Part shown: in pieces, positions 45,829 to 57,830 of the stretch | Position numbering within the stretch: position 1 is the first letter of the stretch | Layout: every line of letters starts with the position of its first letter | Source of the DNA: Adiantum capillus-veneris | Lineage: Eukaryota > Streptophyta > Polypodiopsida > Polypodiales > Pteridaceae | Length of the DNA stretch: 64,000 nucleotides | Direction: 5' to 3' | Assembly (NCBI GenBank): GCA_014529385.2 | Contig: CM043963.1 | Location: 80,677,412 to 80,741,411, forward strand | Program-made: the position numbers and the translations under genes | The notes under the pieces: model-generated | The model's input: the letters and a program-made list of their open reading frames with translations, nothing else | Told to the model about the DNA's origin: nothing | Databases searched by the model: none

Positions 45829-48800
45829 ATGGAATCACTTGAAGACCATGCGGACCACGAGATCATATCGGACCTAGAGTGGGAGAGTGACTCAAGTAGT
45901 AGCAACACATGTGATCAAGCTAGTGACTCTCCGAGCTCTTTTGAAGGTGATGAAGTCATATTGCGGAGGACACAAACAAGGTTACCTTCCTTCGATCCAC
46001 TAGCATATGTTTCTCCTATTTTCTATTCTTTTGAAAGGAGTACTTATGAGTTGATGAAGAGTACGTGTGATTAGGGATGACACTTTAATCACCTTGGTAG
46101 CTCTTAAAGCTTGTGATACTAGAGGGGTGCTAGATTTGGGTAGATGGAGAAAAATGAAGGAAGGTTTGTGCTTGGGACCTTCTGAAGATGGCATGAGTTC
46201 TCTTTGTTTACCCTCATCATCTTCAAAGCTCAAGATATCTTATCTCGAACAATGGGGGAACATTGTCCAAGGTTGCCACACAAAGGGGTATGAACAAAAT
46301 CACTTGGGGATAGAAGATACCATTAGAACGATCAAGTTAGAGTGGTGTGTGGACATTAGAAGACATGGGATTCCACTTGACTATGTGAAGGACCTTCTCA
46401 GTGCTTGTGAGTGTAACAGATGGAAGGAATACTTAGAGGCATGCAATAGTGCCAAAAGAAAGCATACATATGTGCGTTTTCCGCATCACAAAAGTGTAGA
46501 TGTATCAGAAGTAAAAGTAGCTTTGGTGGATATTATGGTTGAGAATAAAGTGAGGCTTGTTATGGTCCGTTCCAGTAAGAACCATGGTATCTCTAAGACC
46601 ACTATCGATTACATTTGTCATAGAGGTGGACAACCCCATAATAAAGGTACCAAAAAGAGGCTTAGAAAAACAAAGAAGTGTGGATGCCCTTTCAAAGTCA
46701 AAGTAGAATATCTTGATGGTAACAAAAAGGCATCCATTTTGTTGTTTCGTCTTCATGAAGGACATACCCCTGGTAGTCGTGAGGATTTATACCACTTACC
46801 TGTCCACCCAAATGTGATTGAGTGTTGTATGGAAGATCTTTTTGATGTTGGCAATTGATTAAGTGTTGCAAAGATGTCCTTATCAAAAGAACAATTACAT
46901 TATGAACGGTCCTCTTCCGTTGATCAAGTGACCTTCAGATTCTTTATGATACAAAGGGAAGTTTTAATGATGTCATTTCAAATACAAAATCAAGGTTTTT
47001 ACTTGGCTATCTCTTTGATTCAAGTACACTTTGTAATTTCTAGTGGTGAAACTAATGCATTTTATGTATACTTCTCATTTTGTGCTCCAAGGAAAACTTT
47101 CTAGGGATGATTGGACATGTATGTTGACCGAGGCTACAATGCTAATGAAGCAAGGAAAGGTATCCATAATATATTGTGCTTGTTTGTGAGAGTTGTAGTG
47201 ACCAAAAGTTGTTTGAGCATAATGACTATTGAAGCTTTTTTTGTGAAAACATGTAGGTGTGCTACTACCAACCTTACAATCCTCATGCAACAAATGACAG
47301 TGAAAAGCCCTTTATTCTTATCATTCAAGACCAATGGATGTTGGAAATGGCTATGTGATTCTCTCGGCATAACTCATGGGCTATTGATAGCACTTTTAAG
47401 ACGAATGCATTTGGGCTACCACTATGTGCCGCTGTCTTGCCAAACCAACATGGTGTGGGTATTTCAATTTGGTTTATGATGTGCTCTAATGACCCAGGCT
47501 CATACCATGAGAGGATAGCATTAGAGATAACATTATCTACAATCCTATCTAGAATGGGGAATGTTAGACCTACCGCCCTTGTCATTGACAAATCTTCTTT
47601 AGAGCTTAAAGCATTCTCAAAGGTCATCAATGGAGATGAATATTGTTGGCATTCTTATGAAACGAGAACTCGAGAGCAACGTTTTTGCCACATTATTGTG
47701 TGTTGGTTCCACACAAAGAAAGCATGGGTGGAAAATCTTCTTCCAAAGGTTTATGGACTCTTTTTTGTGAATGCAATGCATTTGTGGGTCTCTGTGCACC
47801 TTGATAACCAATTGTTCTTTTATTTTGTAGGTACCAAAGGAGCTCCAAGATCATCTTTATTCATCAATGACAACACTTATGCATGCCTTCAACGAAGTAG
47901 AATTTGAGAATCACTACCAAGAACTTCTTCAACACTATGCAGCTCATGTTAATGTGCAGAGGTATGTGACAAATGGTTGGTGTGGACATGACTGCCCATG
48001 GCGCAAAATATGGCCCAAGTTTGGTCGTTTATTCAACTATGGAAATGTTGACACTACCAACTTAGTGGAGAGATTGTGGCAATACATAAAGTATACCTTA
48101 TTAGACGCGCGGATCAATAGATCGATTTTGGATCTCTTGCATGCTATTGTGGGTGATTCAACAACTGGCACTAGAATGGGTGGTACTTTATTAGAGTTCT
48201 TCAAACAAAAATAAGAAATAGGTAAGACAAGCCCTCATGGATTGATTTCTCTCTTTGTTATGAAAGAGGAACCCTAAACTTGATTTGGTATTGTTACTCT
48301 AGTTGAGTCGGGCCGCTACAACATCCGGGGCTCTTCAAAGCAACACACTATGCGATTACATGGTGGGGAGAAAATACTAGAACTGTACGAGGGTGATCCT
48401 TCCACCTTGGAAATTGTGAATGAGATGACACTATTATTCAAGGTTCGAAGTATTTCTAATACAAGCCACTGGCATCATGTGAGCATGCAATGCAACTACT
48501 GTGATTGCCCAGATTGGGCAAGCGGGTGTAAACACCTATATGCACTTCACCTAATCATAAAAAAGTACTTTCCACACTTGTATCCCTTCATTCCAACTGT
48601 GGATAATGAGCATGCCATTGATAAAGATCTCCAGAACACAGAAGATATCAATGAATATTTCGCAGGCAACTCAATTGAGGATGGGGTTGATGATAATGAG
48701 GTCTTGAAATGTGTAAGCGAGGTCAGAAGCATACTTAAAAGGATTGAATAAGGCTTGAAGGACAATGATCCGGCTCAAAAAGAAATCTTGTTACGTGACC

Positions 48801-49363
48801 TCAACATTTGCAAGGATACCTTACTAAAGACCTCGCCACCGAAGGTGATTGAGATGCCTATGAGAGGAAGTATACGGCAAATACAAGCACATGTGACTCC
48901 AACAAGACTTGGGCATTGGAAGAGGCCACAAGAAGTGGAGCCAAATATAGAGGTTTATGAAGTAGGGACATCCCAACCAACAAAGCGAGCTCACGTAAAT
49001 GGTATATTGCGAAGCAAACATCAACGTGGCAGGTCTCGAGTCCGATTTCATGAGACACCACGAATTTTGTGTCCACATTGTTGCACCAAAACATTCATCG
49101 TTGATCCTAGTGTTACCATTACATGTGAAACTTGCCATGCATTATTGCCTTTATTGTCACAACATACCCTTCCGGATGGAGAGACCTACCTAATAGATAA
49201 ACATGTGAGAATATGTGATATCCCAACAAATGTAGTATGCAAGATTATTTCTTATACATCAAGAGAAAACCCAACAGATGAGAGAGACTTTACAATGGTT
49301 CAAGACAATGGTGAAGTTCTCCGTAATGTGTTTGCATCCCAATGGAGGCTTGTGCTCATATGA
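45829..49363 (+). pseudogene. Mutator-like (MULE) transposase with SWIM zinc finger, broken
   Basis: An acidic N-terminus starts at ATG 45829. From 46067 an FAR1-like DNA-binding region follows (LRKTKKCGCPFKVKV, then LHEGHTPGSR). The catalytic domain appears in shifted frames: AIDSTFKTNAFGLPLCAAVL (first Asp, about 47385), NQHGVGISIWFMMCSND, ALVIDKSSLELKAFSKVI, CWFHTKKAWVENLLPK. A GT-AG intron (47750-47830) is followed by TTNLVERLWQYIKYTLL. The SWIM finger is CDCPDWASGCKH (about 48500-48535). The C-terminal extension carries a CPHC...CETC zinc-ribbon-like pair. Stops include TGA 46856, TGA 47356 and TAA 48749, with several frame changes around 46900-47400. Catalytic and DNA-binding parts are recognisable but the gene is not functional as written. 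Confidence 0.75.
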
Positions 49364-49509
49364 TGGATCCATTTTGGTCATGTATATTATTTGGTTTAAT
49401 CAAGGTTTATGTCTATTTCACTTCTAGTTACACTTGTCTTGATACTCTTCCATTCAATATATGAATTTACATTTGGTTTTCAATATGGTATGCTCTAGGA
49501 ATTTTTGTG

Positions 49510-50175
49510 GTTCTCACACCAAATCAATCCCTAGTTCACCCTTAGTTCACTTTTATTTCACCCTTAGATTACCCCTAGTTCACTCCTAGTTCACCCTTGT
49601 CAGGCCAAAAACAATGCTCATCCCTAGTTCATTCCTAGTTCACCCTCAGTTCACCACTGTAGGGAAAAAGCTCATGCTCTCGGGAATCATTCTCACATTA
49701 GGTCCCTAGTTTATCCCTAGTTCACTCCTAGTTCACCCTTAGTTCACCACTACATGGCCAAAACCATCCTCTCGGGAATCATTCTCAGATTTCCTCCCTA
49801 GTTCACCCCTGGTTCACCTCTAGTTCACCCCTAGTTCACCATAGTGTAGTTAGACTAGTTCACCCCTAGTTCACCCTTAGTTCACCACTGCAACGCCCAA
49901 AACTATCTTCTCGGGAATCATTCTCAGATTTCCTCCCTAGTTCACCCCTAGTTCACCATACTGCAATTAGACTAGGTCACCCCTAGTTCACCCCGAGTTC
50001 ACCCTTAGTTCACCACTACTAGACCCAAAACCATCCTCTGGGGAATTATTCTCAGATTTCCTCCCTAGTTCACCCCTAGTTCACCCCTAGTTCACCTTAC
50101 TGCAGTTTGATCTGGTTCCTAGTTCACCCCTAGTTCACCCTTTGTGCACTCTTAGCTCACCCTTGGGTCACCCCT
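49510..50175 (+). repeat. Right array of CCTAGTTCACC-type repeats (inverted to the left array)
   Basis: More than twenty copies of CC(C/T)TAGTTCACC occur, organised in larger units of about 120 bp that also contain CTCGGGAATCATTCTCAGA. They are the inverse of the units at 45390-45810 and so bracket the transposase as subterminal inverted repeats. Confidence 0.85.
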
Positions 50176-50212
50176 TATGCCTAGTTTGTATCACAAATGG
50201 AGGCTTGTTTGT

Positions 50213-50535
50213 CATATAATTTGCATTACCTTAGTTCAAGACTTGGCTCCTTATATTTTGTAGCATATCCTCATTAACATTTGAGCTTTTTACCCCTACA
50301 ATAATTGGTCTATCGTTGTCATGTAATTTGCATTACCTTAGTTCAAGACTTGGCTCCTTATATTTTGTAGCATATCCTCGTTACCATTTGAGCTTTTTAC
50401 CCCTACAATAACTAGTCTATTGTTGTCATGTAATTTGCATTACCTTAGTTCAAGACTCGGCTCATTATAGTTTGTAGCAATTCTTCATTACCATTTGAGC
50501 CTTTTACCCCTACAATAATCAGTCTATCATTTTGT
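50213..50535 (+). repeat. 107-bp tandem repeat, three copies
   Basis: TTAGTTCAAGACT(T/C)GGCTC starts at 50231, 50338 and 50445, an exact 107-bp period, with only a few differences between units. AACACATCATTTCT-type short repeats follow at 50598-50680. Confidence 0.9.
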
Positions 50536-51054
50536 GTTGATCACCCCATTTCTCGCAAGGTTGATCTTCACTCTTAGAGAATTAGAATCGATCTTAACAC
50601 ATCATTTCTTACATTCTCACACATTATTTTTTACATTATAACACATCATTTCTCATATCTTGACACATCATTTCTCACATAGCAAGAGTAGATGCACAAA
50701 GAGACATATTGGAGGAACCAAGATGGATTATATTGCACTATGCTCTCAAAAATTACATCACAAAAGTTTTTCACATAATAATGCGATTTCCAACACATGG
50801 GTTAAAAAAGAGATGCTACAGAGATATCCTAGTATGGGGTGTCCAAAACACATCATCCTTGCACTCCATCAAGTCCTAGAGACTTTTTGCTCCATGCTAT
50901 AAGCTCCTCTTTTAGCCTTTGAACGGATTGGTGCTTGAACCAAGTCTTTGTGAGCTGTACATCAAACCTAGAGAGTTAGTGAACCATGTACATCAATAAA
51001 AAATAGACCATCACATAAAGTTAAGTGTTTTTTCAATGAAAAACATTTACATAC
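50536..51054. other. Stretch between repeat array and protease gene
   Basis: Short repeats ACACATCATTTCTCA at 50598-50680. A possible last exon of the protease gene reads on the minus strand (about 50968-50870, TWFKHQSVQRLKEE), but its frame does not join to exon 9 as I read it. Confidence 0.4.
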
Positions 51055-52833
51055 CCAGCTCTTTGATCGTTTTCCAAAGGCCCCTGCAATAAGATGCTTC
51101 ATATAAGCCATGACATAAAACCCACAATCATGGGCATTTGGTTGACGAGGAACCTAAAGACATGCATCAATTTTCAATAGTGAAAAATCATATAAATTGA
51201 TCTTATCAACATGACAACACATGCGTACAACACTTGAGCCATTGACACACCTCAGGTATTTCTAGTGGTGAAAGTCCTTTTCTTGGTTTTTCCATGAACT
51301 CTTTCAAACCCTCGTTCGAACAATTGTGAGATAGAATCTCAAGAACCCTACAAGGAAAGCTTTTAGATCCAACTCTCACACAATAACCTTTATATTCCTT
51401 ACCACATACATACCTATAAACACTAGCAAGATAGGTTGTGCCATTAGAATCCGGCAATGAATTGAAGTACACGATAGCATGTGAATCCCATGGAAATTTG
51501 TCAAGCTTTTTGAAGTGATTGTTGAAGATGACATAAAGGACCCAATGGTTCCTTAAACAAGACATAAATATACAACAAATTAAGCATGACAACCAAAGGT
51601 ACATCACATCACTTTCAAGCTAAAAGAAAGTGAATAAAGCATACCTACTAACTATTGGTAGAAAAAGGAACCAATGTTGAGACATATCTAAACCTTGCAA
51701 GTAATTCTTGATAACTCCAATGTCTTCATGGTGACGTAGTGCAACATAGTCATACCATAAACTATCCATGAACCAAACTTTGTCTAAAATCTCTTTAGGC
51801 AATGTGTTTTCTATCCAACTATCACCATAAAAAACAAAGACATTGCGTTGAAAACTTACATAATACACGAAATATTTTTGAAAGCATAGAAATGATCTTT
51901 AAGCTATACTTACATCATAAACAAGTTCATTGTTTTTGTGGAAGCTTTGGCATGAGAAATATCTTCAAGCATTTTCATGTCCACTTCCGAAATTATATTA
52001 GATCGATGAGATCTAAAGTGAATCGATGATCCACTTTCAAAACTATATGTCAAAGCAAATTCAAACATTAACAAATGATAGAGAATGTCAAACCTTTAGA
52101 GGATGGTAATATTCACCTTACTTTTATGGACTCGTTGCCATTACTTCTACTTCCTTCCAAGTTAATTCCCCCGTTGTTTATCACCAAAGAAAGTGGCATG
52201 TCGCCTTTGCAAAGAGGAGAGTCACTAATTTGGATTTTCTTTGATGAACCAATGGTCACCCGAATCTAAAGTATATTGACAAGATCAAGAGAATCTAAGT
52301 AACATTATTTACTATATGCATGATTTATATGACTACACGAACAAATTTTTACCCGTTTTCCTCTTTGAATGGACAACGAATTTTCAAGCAAGGAAGCACC
52401 TAGCGGTACGGGAGTACCCTCTATGAATTTCATTTTTTTTCCTTGCTTCACGGGTACAAGCAAAGGACCATGACCATCATCCAATTTCAGATTTGGCTAC
52501 AAGACATGCAACTCATTTAACACCAAAACATCATGCAATACAATTAGTCATTTAAATAACAACACTACATGCGACATACCGGAGTACATGCTTGCTCAAT
52601 ATCAACTTTGTCCTCTACCTTTTTGTCCTCTACATTTTCCTCTTCCTTATGTATTTTTCCACCGGGGTTACACTTCTAAAAAGAGTCGAGAGCATAGAGC
52701 CAAAAAAACTTAATCCTTATAACAAATAAAAATCGATGATTGCGATATATATGCTTACATTCATTTCGAAGCCACCATCAATCCGTTTTTGTATAGCCTC
52801 CATGCGTGCATCTTTTGTGCTCATGTAGTCCAT
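51055..52833 (-). CDS. Ulp1/SENP-type (C48) cysteine protease-like gene, about nine exons
   Basis: Minus-strand exons are 52833-52759, 52675-52580, 52496-52353, 52265-52122, 52042-51914, 51854-51645, 51551-51414, 51347-51251 and 51153-51055, nearly all with GTATGT or GTAAG-type donors and AG acceptors. Frames join cleanly except exon 4 to 5, where an alternative donor or one-base shift is needed. About 375 residues. The C48 core is in exons 6-9: WFMDSLWYDYVALRH, HWVLYVIF (catalytic His codon 51545-51547), and RQPNAHDCGFYVM with the Gln and Cys (Cys codon 51124-51126). The usual acidic residue position reads FNSLP, so Asn replaces Asp (51461-51463). Intact enzymes cleave SUMO-like modifiers. 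Such genes are frequent cargo of plant Mutator-like and CACTA elements, and the neighbouring transposase is convergent. No in-frame stop was seen. Confidence 0.65.
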
Positions 52834-52930
52834 GCACACACATTCAAAATTCACAAAAACATAAACACACAAGTGAAATTAGTGAGGAAACGCACTCGTT
52901 TATGCACAATTACACTAGCGTAGGCCATCG

Positions 52931-52948
52931 TCCCCGGCAACGGCGCCA
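52931..52948 (-). promoter_or_regulatory. Primer-binding site (tRNA-Asp type) of the large minus-strand retroelement
   Basis: The minus strand reads TGGCGCCGTTGCCGGGGA, the common plant gypsy PBS, two bases from an LTR end CCCAACA at 52951. It sets the element orientation as minus. Confidence 0.85.
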
Positions 52949-52950
52949 AA

Positions 52951-53062
52951 TGTTGGGGGTCCCATCGTTGCAATAGCTCAAATGACCAAGAAAATTATCA
53001 ATCCGGAGGGATGAGCTACCCGGCTAGGGCATGGAAACACTCACACGGTTAGTGAGCTAATT
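52951..53062 (-). repeat. 5' LTR of the large minus-strand retroelement, truncated
   Basis: TGTTGGGGGTCCC through GTGAGCTAATTG matches the start of the LTR at 32627. Homology stops at about 53062, where another LTR (53063-53383) begins, so about 800 bp of LTR is missing or displaced. Confidence 0.65.
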
Positions 53063-53383
53063 GTAAAGAATGAGGATGCAAGAGAGCTACACAAGACAAG
53101 CACAAAGCACACAAAGATGGAAAGCTTCTTCTTCTTCTTTACAGAAAAGAGAGTACAAAAATGACTAAGTGCTAAAGCTGAAAAGTAGCACATATGTACA
53201 TGCTGTCACTAAGTGTGAACACGATAGAAGCATACTAGGATGGCACTATAAGTGTAGTCCAGTTGTAGAATCACTAGCAGAGATTCTCCGTGTCGGTCAC
53301 CTAATGCGCCAGTTAGTAAATGCCGTAAGCGGCCAAGACCCGTAGTGGATGCCAGCTCAAGATGTAGAGCTCGACATCTCAAC
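53063..53383 (-). mobile_element. Copia-type 3' LTR fragment, minus orientation
   Basis: The sequence runs TGTAAAGAATG to CATCTCAACA. To its right the minus strand has AAGGGGGAG (53392-53384), a copia-like polypurine tract, and then only 16 bp before the next LTR begins at 53400. Only the 3' end of this element is present. Confidence 0.5.
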
Positions 53384-53399
53384 ACTCCCCCTTGAGCTA

Positions 53400-55398
53400 T
53401 GAGAGCGCTATCTAGTGGCATGGAGTGGAGAGAAGAGAGGGCCACCAGGGCCTGGTGAGATAAAGCCATCAAAATGGAGGGTCAATGGGGACGAAAGTTT
53501 ATGCATAGAAGCGCTCAGGGGAACTCCTCAAAAGAGATATCCAATGGTAGTGAGGGGAGCTCGATGGAGAGAAAGTCAGAGAATAGAGAGGAGGCTCCGA
53601 GTCTGAGGAGCTGCTATTAAGCATGAAGCCTGATTTACCCTTGTAATTTTCTGTGGTAAAAGCGCACATTTGTAAGGCCCCCATTATGAGGAGAAGTTAT
53701 CGTGCGTGAAGGAAAATCACTCAACGGAAACCAAAATTTTCACGGCCAAGAATCAGGGGCAGCTTTAGAGACCCCTTTTTTTTCCCTCGCCGAAATATTC
53801 CTTTTCGTCAGAATATTATGGCTGGACGGCGGTCGGAAAGTGGTCGGAAAACAACTGTCGGTTGGCTGGTGGCCGGTAGTCAATGGCCGGTGGCCGAATT
53901 CAAAAGAGGACTTGTCTTCTCAAGGGCAGCCACACATGGACAGGCAGGAGGGTCCAATTTGGACTTATCTACACAAGGGCGGCTACACATGGTTGCCTCT
54001 CATGAGAGAGGGAAGCCCTTTTGGCCTATAAAAGGGGGCCATTTCAACACACATTCCATAGTGTGAAGTTGATGCAACAAGGTGAGTGTGAGGTGGTGAG
54101 AGTGAAGCAAGGCGGGAGCTCCATTAAGGGTATAATCCCTTTGTAAACTACGTCTTGTTCTGAAGTACTAAAGCCATTGAGTAGCTGCTTTCCCGTGGAC
54201 GTAGCCCACATTGGGTGAACCACGTATATCGTGTGTACTCTCTCTCTCTCTCTACTCTATAATCTCGTGTATGTAAATTTGTCTCTCTCCATTAAGTAAT
54301 CTACTCAATTATCTATTTAGCTACGTCTTATTTCCTAACAGCTACAAGATGCCGTCAACATGCTGAGAGGAGGAGGGCGCTATTTGCAAGCCAAGGGGAA
54401 AGCAGCTGGTCCGAGGGGTTGAAGGCCGCCAAGGGCTGTGGGAGAGGTTATTGAGGGCCACCAAGGGGCCTTTGAGGGCGGAGGGCCGCAAGTTGGACAG
54501 AGAGGTGGTGGTTTGGGGCACGTCACTGAGGAGCACCAAGGGTGGTCAGGAGGGCTGCCAAGGATAGGGGTTGCAGAGGCCAAGAGCAAGGGGAGGAAGA
54601 AGAGGAGCCACCAAAGGTCTAGTCAAGCAGTGAGAACGCCCAAGGGAGGTCACCATCAGAGCGGCAATTGCCAAGGAGGAGAGCCACGAGATCAAGGGGA
54701 AGAGGCCACAAGGTGGCGTTGCATGACAAAGGACAAGGATGGCCGCCATGGGCTGCCAAGGCCCGCCTTCAACAAGGTGAGGTAGGACTAAGGAGGGGTT
54801 GCACACAGAGCTATTTGGTTTGTGGCCAAGGGCCATTGCGAGAGGTCGCTATGGGCTTGTGAAACAAGAGAGAAGGTCGCCAAGGGGAAGCCGCCATCAT
54901 TGTATGAGAAGTGTTTTTTGTTTTGTGCTATCGGTAAATAGGTTCACAGTTCGGGGGGTTTATTTTTTGTGTTGAATTTGTCATCAATCACCTCATCTAT
55001 CCCATCTCGTGCCCCAGTACGCCCGTGGTAGCATTGGCTCTGGGTTTTTTGTGTGGTTGTGTGTGTAGAGAGGGAGAGAGAGAATGATTGAGTGAGCTAT
55101 TTTGTGTGTGGTTGAGGCGTGTGTCGCCTCCTTGTGTGAGTGCATTTACAAATTGGGGAGTTGTATGCATCCAGTGGTGTCGGGATATGATGGTTTGTTG
55201 ATGGATTTATTGTACTGAAGTGCTCATGTGCGAGTGTGGGTAGTCGTGATTTCTCGTAGGCGAGTCCATGGTGTCAAGGTTGGCAGATAGTGTGCGTGTG
55301 TACGTGATTCAATGTGGTTAGGGGTGCTGGATATTTCCCTGGGCTGTAGAGAGGCAGTGTAGAGTATACTGGGTGTTGTTCCCATTTCCCCCTTTCCA
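53400..55398 (+). repeat. LTR of the gypsy-type element (copy 2), interrupted
   Basis: Start TGAGAGCGCTATCTAG and end CCCTTTCCA match the LTR at 30215-31474 over its whole length apart from an inserted 731-bp block (53615-54345). No PBS follows at 55399; instead a copy of the 24.7-25.9 kb repeat begins. It is therefore a solo or truncated LTR. A clean target duplication is not visible. Confidence 0.7.
53615..54340 (+). mobile_element. Copia solo LTR (726 bp) nested in the gypsy-type LTR
   Basis: The block runs TATTAAGCATGAAGC to TTTCCTAACA and contains CCCGTGGACGTAG, then CCCACATTG and GAACCACGTA, typical of the R/U5 part of plant copia LTRs. It is flanked by GCTGC (53610-53614) and GCTAC (54341-54345), a 5-bp duplication with one mismatch. 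The uninterrupted site is visible at 30428-30445 in the paralogous LTR. There is no internal region, so it formed by LTR-LTR recombination. Confidence 0.8.
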
Positions 55399-55829
55399 AC
55401 ATGGCAAAAAACAATGGAGGTCCTCGCTAAGAATCATCATACACATTCAAGGCCCATGTCAAGGTTATGGGTTTTGAAGCTATTCAATCTATATGTTTGC
55501 TCAGTTAAGGTAGATTGCATTGTACCAATAGCCTCAAGATTTGACCTCGTGGAAAAAACTTGAGGTCCATGCCAAGGAGTATTAGACCAAAACCTACATC
55601 CCTATATGCACAGTAAGTACAAAATAGATATATGATATTTATAGACATGTAAATAAATATAGATATATGGGAAAATATGCATTGACTAATTGAAGGATCT
55701 TTTTGAAAGAAAGAAATAAATAAATATGGGTGTGTATATGTATGCATACACACACATACGTTCATGCATAGCTTACTATACTATATGATATTGATATTTA
55801 TATAAATATATAGATGTAAATAAATAAAT

Positions 55830-55860
<31 letters not shown>

Positions 55861-56364
55861 CATTCATTTCTATAGATATGCACATTTACATATGCATTTT
55901 AGATACACATATGTATAAATACGTACACACACATGCATAGCATGCATAATACACACACACACACACACATATATGTGTATCCCTGCACATATGTATAAAT
56001 ACATACACACATGCATAGCATATTGCATTATACACAAACACACACACACATATGTGTGTCTGTGTGTGTCTATGTATAATTATGTATATATGTATTCACA
56101 TATATACATAATTATCTCGAGGGCACCATTCAGTACCCCCCTATATAACGTGCGTTCATGGGGTATTAGAGAAACCCCTCTTTTAACATGTCTAAATGAA
56201 TAAAATCACCCATTATTTTAGGAAATGTTTCCAAAATTGAATATAGAAACCCCTTATTTTAATGTATCTCTGTTAAATTGCCTAAAAATTTTGCATTCTA
56301 AAACCCTTCTTTCAAACTCACGTTATACATTAACATGATTACATAGTGCAACCCCCAAGATAAT

Positions 56365-56397
<33 letters not shown>

Positions 56398-56455
56398 TTT
56401 TATATACGTATCAAGGTGAAAACACACCTAATATATGGCCCTTTTAGATGTATAC

Positions 56456-56491
<36 letters not shown>

Positions 56492-56978
56492 ATTTATGTT
56501 CCTAACCGTCACCTTCCAACGGTGTCTCTTTAAATGTCTACATCAACATGAACTAGTAAGCGCTTTTGTCTTCCTGCAAAAACTTTAGCGCAAAAAACTT
56601 ATTGTTTGTGCATGCCAAAAGACTCCCATTTTGTAGCAGGAAAAATGCTCAAGGGAACGTCAAATCAATGCATTTATTGCACTTGATGATTATTAGGTCA
56701 GTAACAGATCCATCTTTTTATCAAGAAAGTAGGAGAGCATCATGCACCCAACCTAGCCTATGTTGAATAGTGGACTCAAGTTGCAACGACCCCATACCTA
56801 GTAATTGGACAACCATTGTATAAAGAGGTGTGTGTGTCTGTGATTAATGAGAACTAGACATTTCTTGGGAATTGATGACTTTGAAATCCAGGGGGGGGGG
56901 GGGAGTATGGGTCTTTTCATTTTTAATGAAACATGGAATTTTTTTTAAAAAGTCAAATTTAAGACTCCCTCTCAGTGG

Positions 56979-56980
<2 letters not shown>
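55399..56980. other. AT-rich non-coding DNA with CA/TG microsatellites
   Basis: 55400-55600 is a diverged copy of the tandem unit at 24.7-25.9 kb. From 55640 to 56500 short (AC)n, (TG)n and TATATA runs dominate. A run of about 13 G lies near 56892. No gene is supported. Confidence 0.5.

Positions 56981-57030
<50 letters not shown>
56981..57030 (+). repeat. (CT)n tract
   Basis: A pure CT run followed by CCCCCC. Confidence 0.95.
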
Positions 57031-57032
<2 letters not shown>

Positions 57033-57099
57033 CCCCTAGCATCTTTCCAAGGCTCAAATCAAAATATGACTGCTCCAAATTGTCACAGAAAGTTAGTGA

Positions 57100-57830
57100 T
57101 GTGGAAAAATGTGTCTTAGCTTAATATCGTGTCGTTTTCAATTTCAAAAATGCCAATTGAGAGCAAGGGGAAAAGGAGAAATTATGTCCTAAAATAGAGA
57201 AAGATAGTGAAAAAACCCAAAAAAATAACGTAATTTTCTAAAATTTCATAATGGAAAATTCAAGGAAAGGAATTTTTTATGTTTGAAAAATGATTTTCTC
57301 AAACACTATAGGAAGTCTTGAAGCCTTAAAGTCGACTAAATGTGGGAGGATTTTAGTGTAAAAACTGGTAAAACCCTTAAAAACTAGTAAAATCGACCGC
57401 AGGGGTAGAAGTAATGTTCGAGAAAAATGTGTCTCAACTTAATATCGTGTTGTTTTTTATTGAAAAAATGCCAGTTGAGGGCAAGCTCAAAGGGAGAAAT
57501 TCTACTCCAAAATAGAGAAAACTAGTGTCAAAATAGAGAAAAATAGTGAAAAAATCATTAAAAAAACTTAGTTTTTAAAATTTTCTCTTGGTAAAAGCTG
57601 TTTTCCTAAATGATGTGCAATGTGGCATACCCCCAGTGTTCAAGAAAAATATGTCTTAGCTTAATATTGTGCCGTTTTCAATTTAAAAAATGCCGGCTGA
57701 GGGCAAAGGGAGAAATTCCACTCCAAAATAGAGAGAAATAGTGTAAAAATCCACAAAATAAATCGAATTTTCTAAAATTTCCTCTTGGAAAATTCAAGGA
57801 AAGGAATTTTGTATGTTTGAATTTCCACTG
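57100..57830 (+). repeat. Degenerate tandem repeat, about 225-310 bp unit, three copies
   Basis: Units begin with GTGTCTTAGCTTAATATCGTG-like sequence near 57108, 57427 and 57650, and share AAAATGCC, GAGGGCAA, CTAAAATAGAGAAA and TTTTCTAAAATTT blocks. A fourth, more diverged copy starts near 59238. Confidence 0.7.

Noticed and set aside
50536-50970. Tenth coding exon for the Ulp1-like gene
   Set aside because: A plausible peptide exists (around TWFKHQSVQRLKEE), but the only good acceptor puts it out of frame with exon 9, so I left it outside the CDS.
53384-53399. Polypurine tract as proof that 53400-55398 belongs to the copia element on its left
   Set aside because: Sequence from 53400 matches the separate LTR at 30215-31474, so the tract belongs only to the truncated copia end.
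54342-54862. Several Gly/Arg/Pro-rich frames on both strands
   Set aside because: Artefacts of GC-rich LTR sequence; different registers are open in the two LTR copies.
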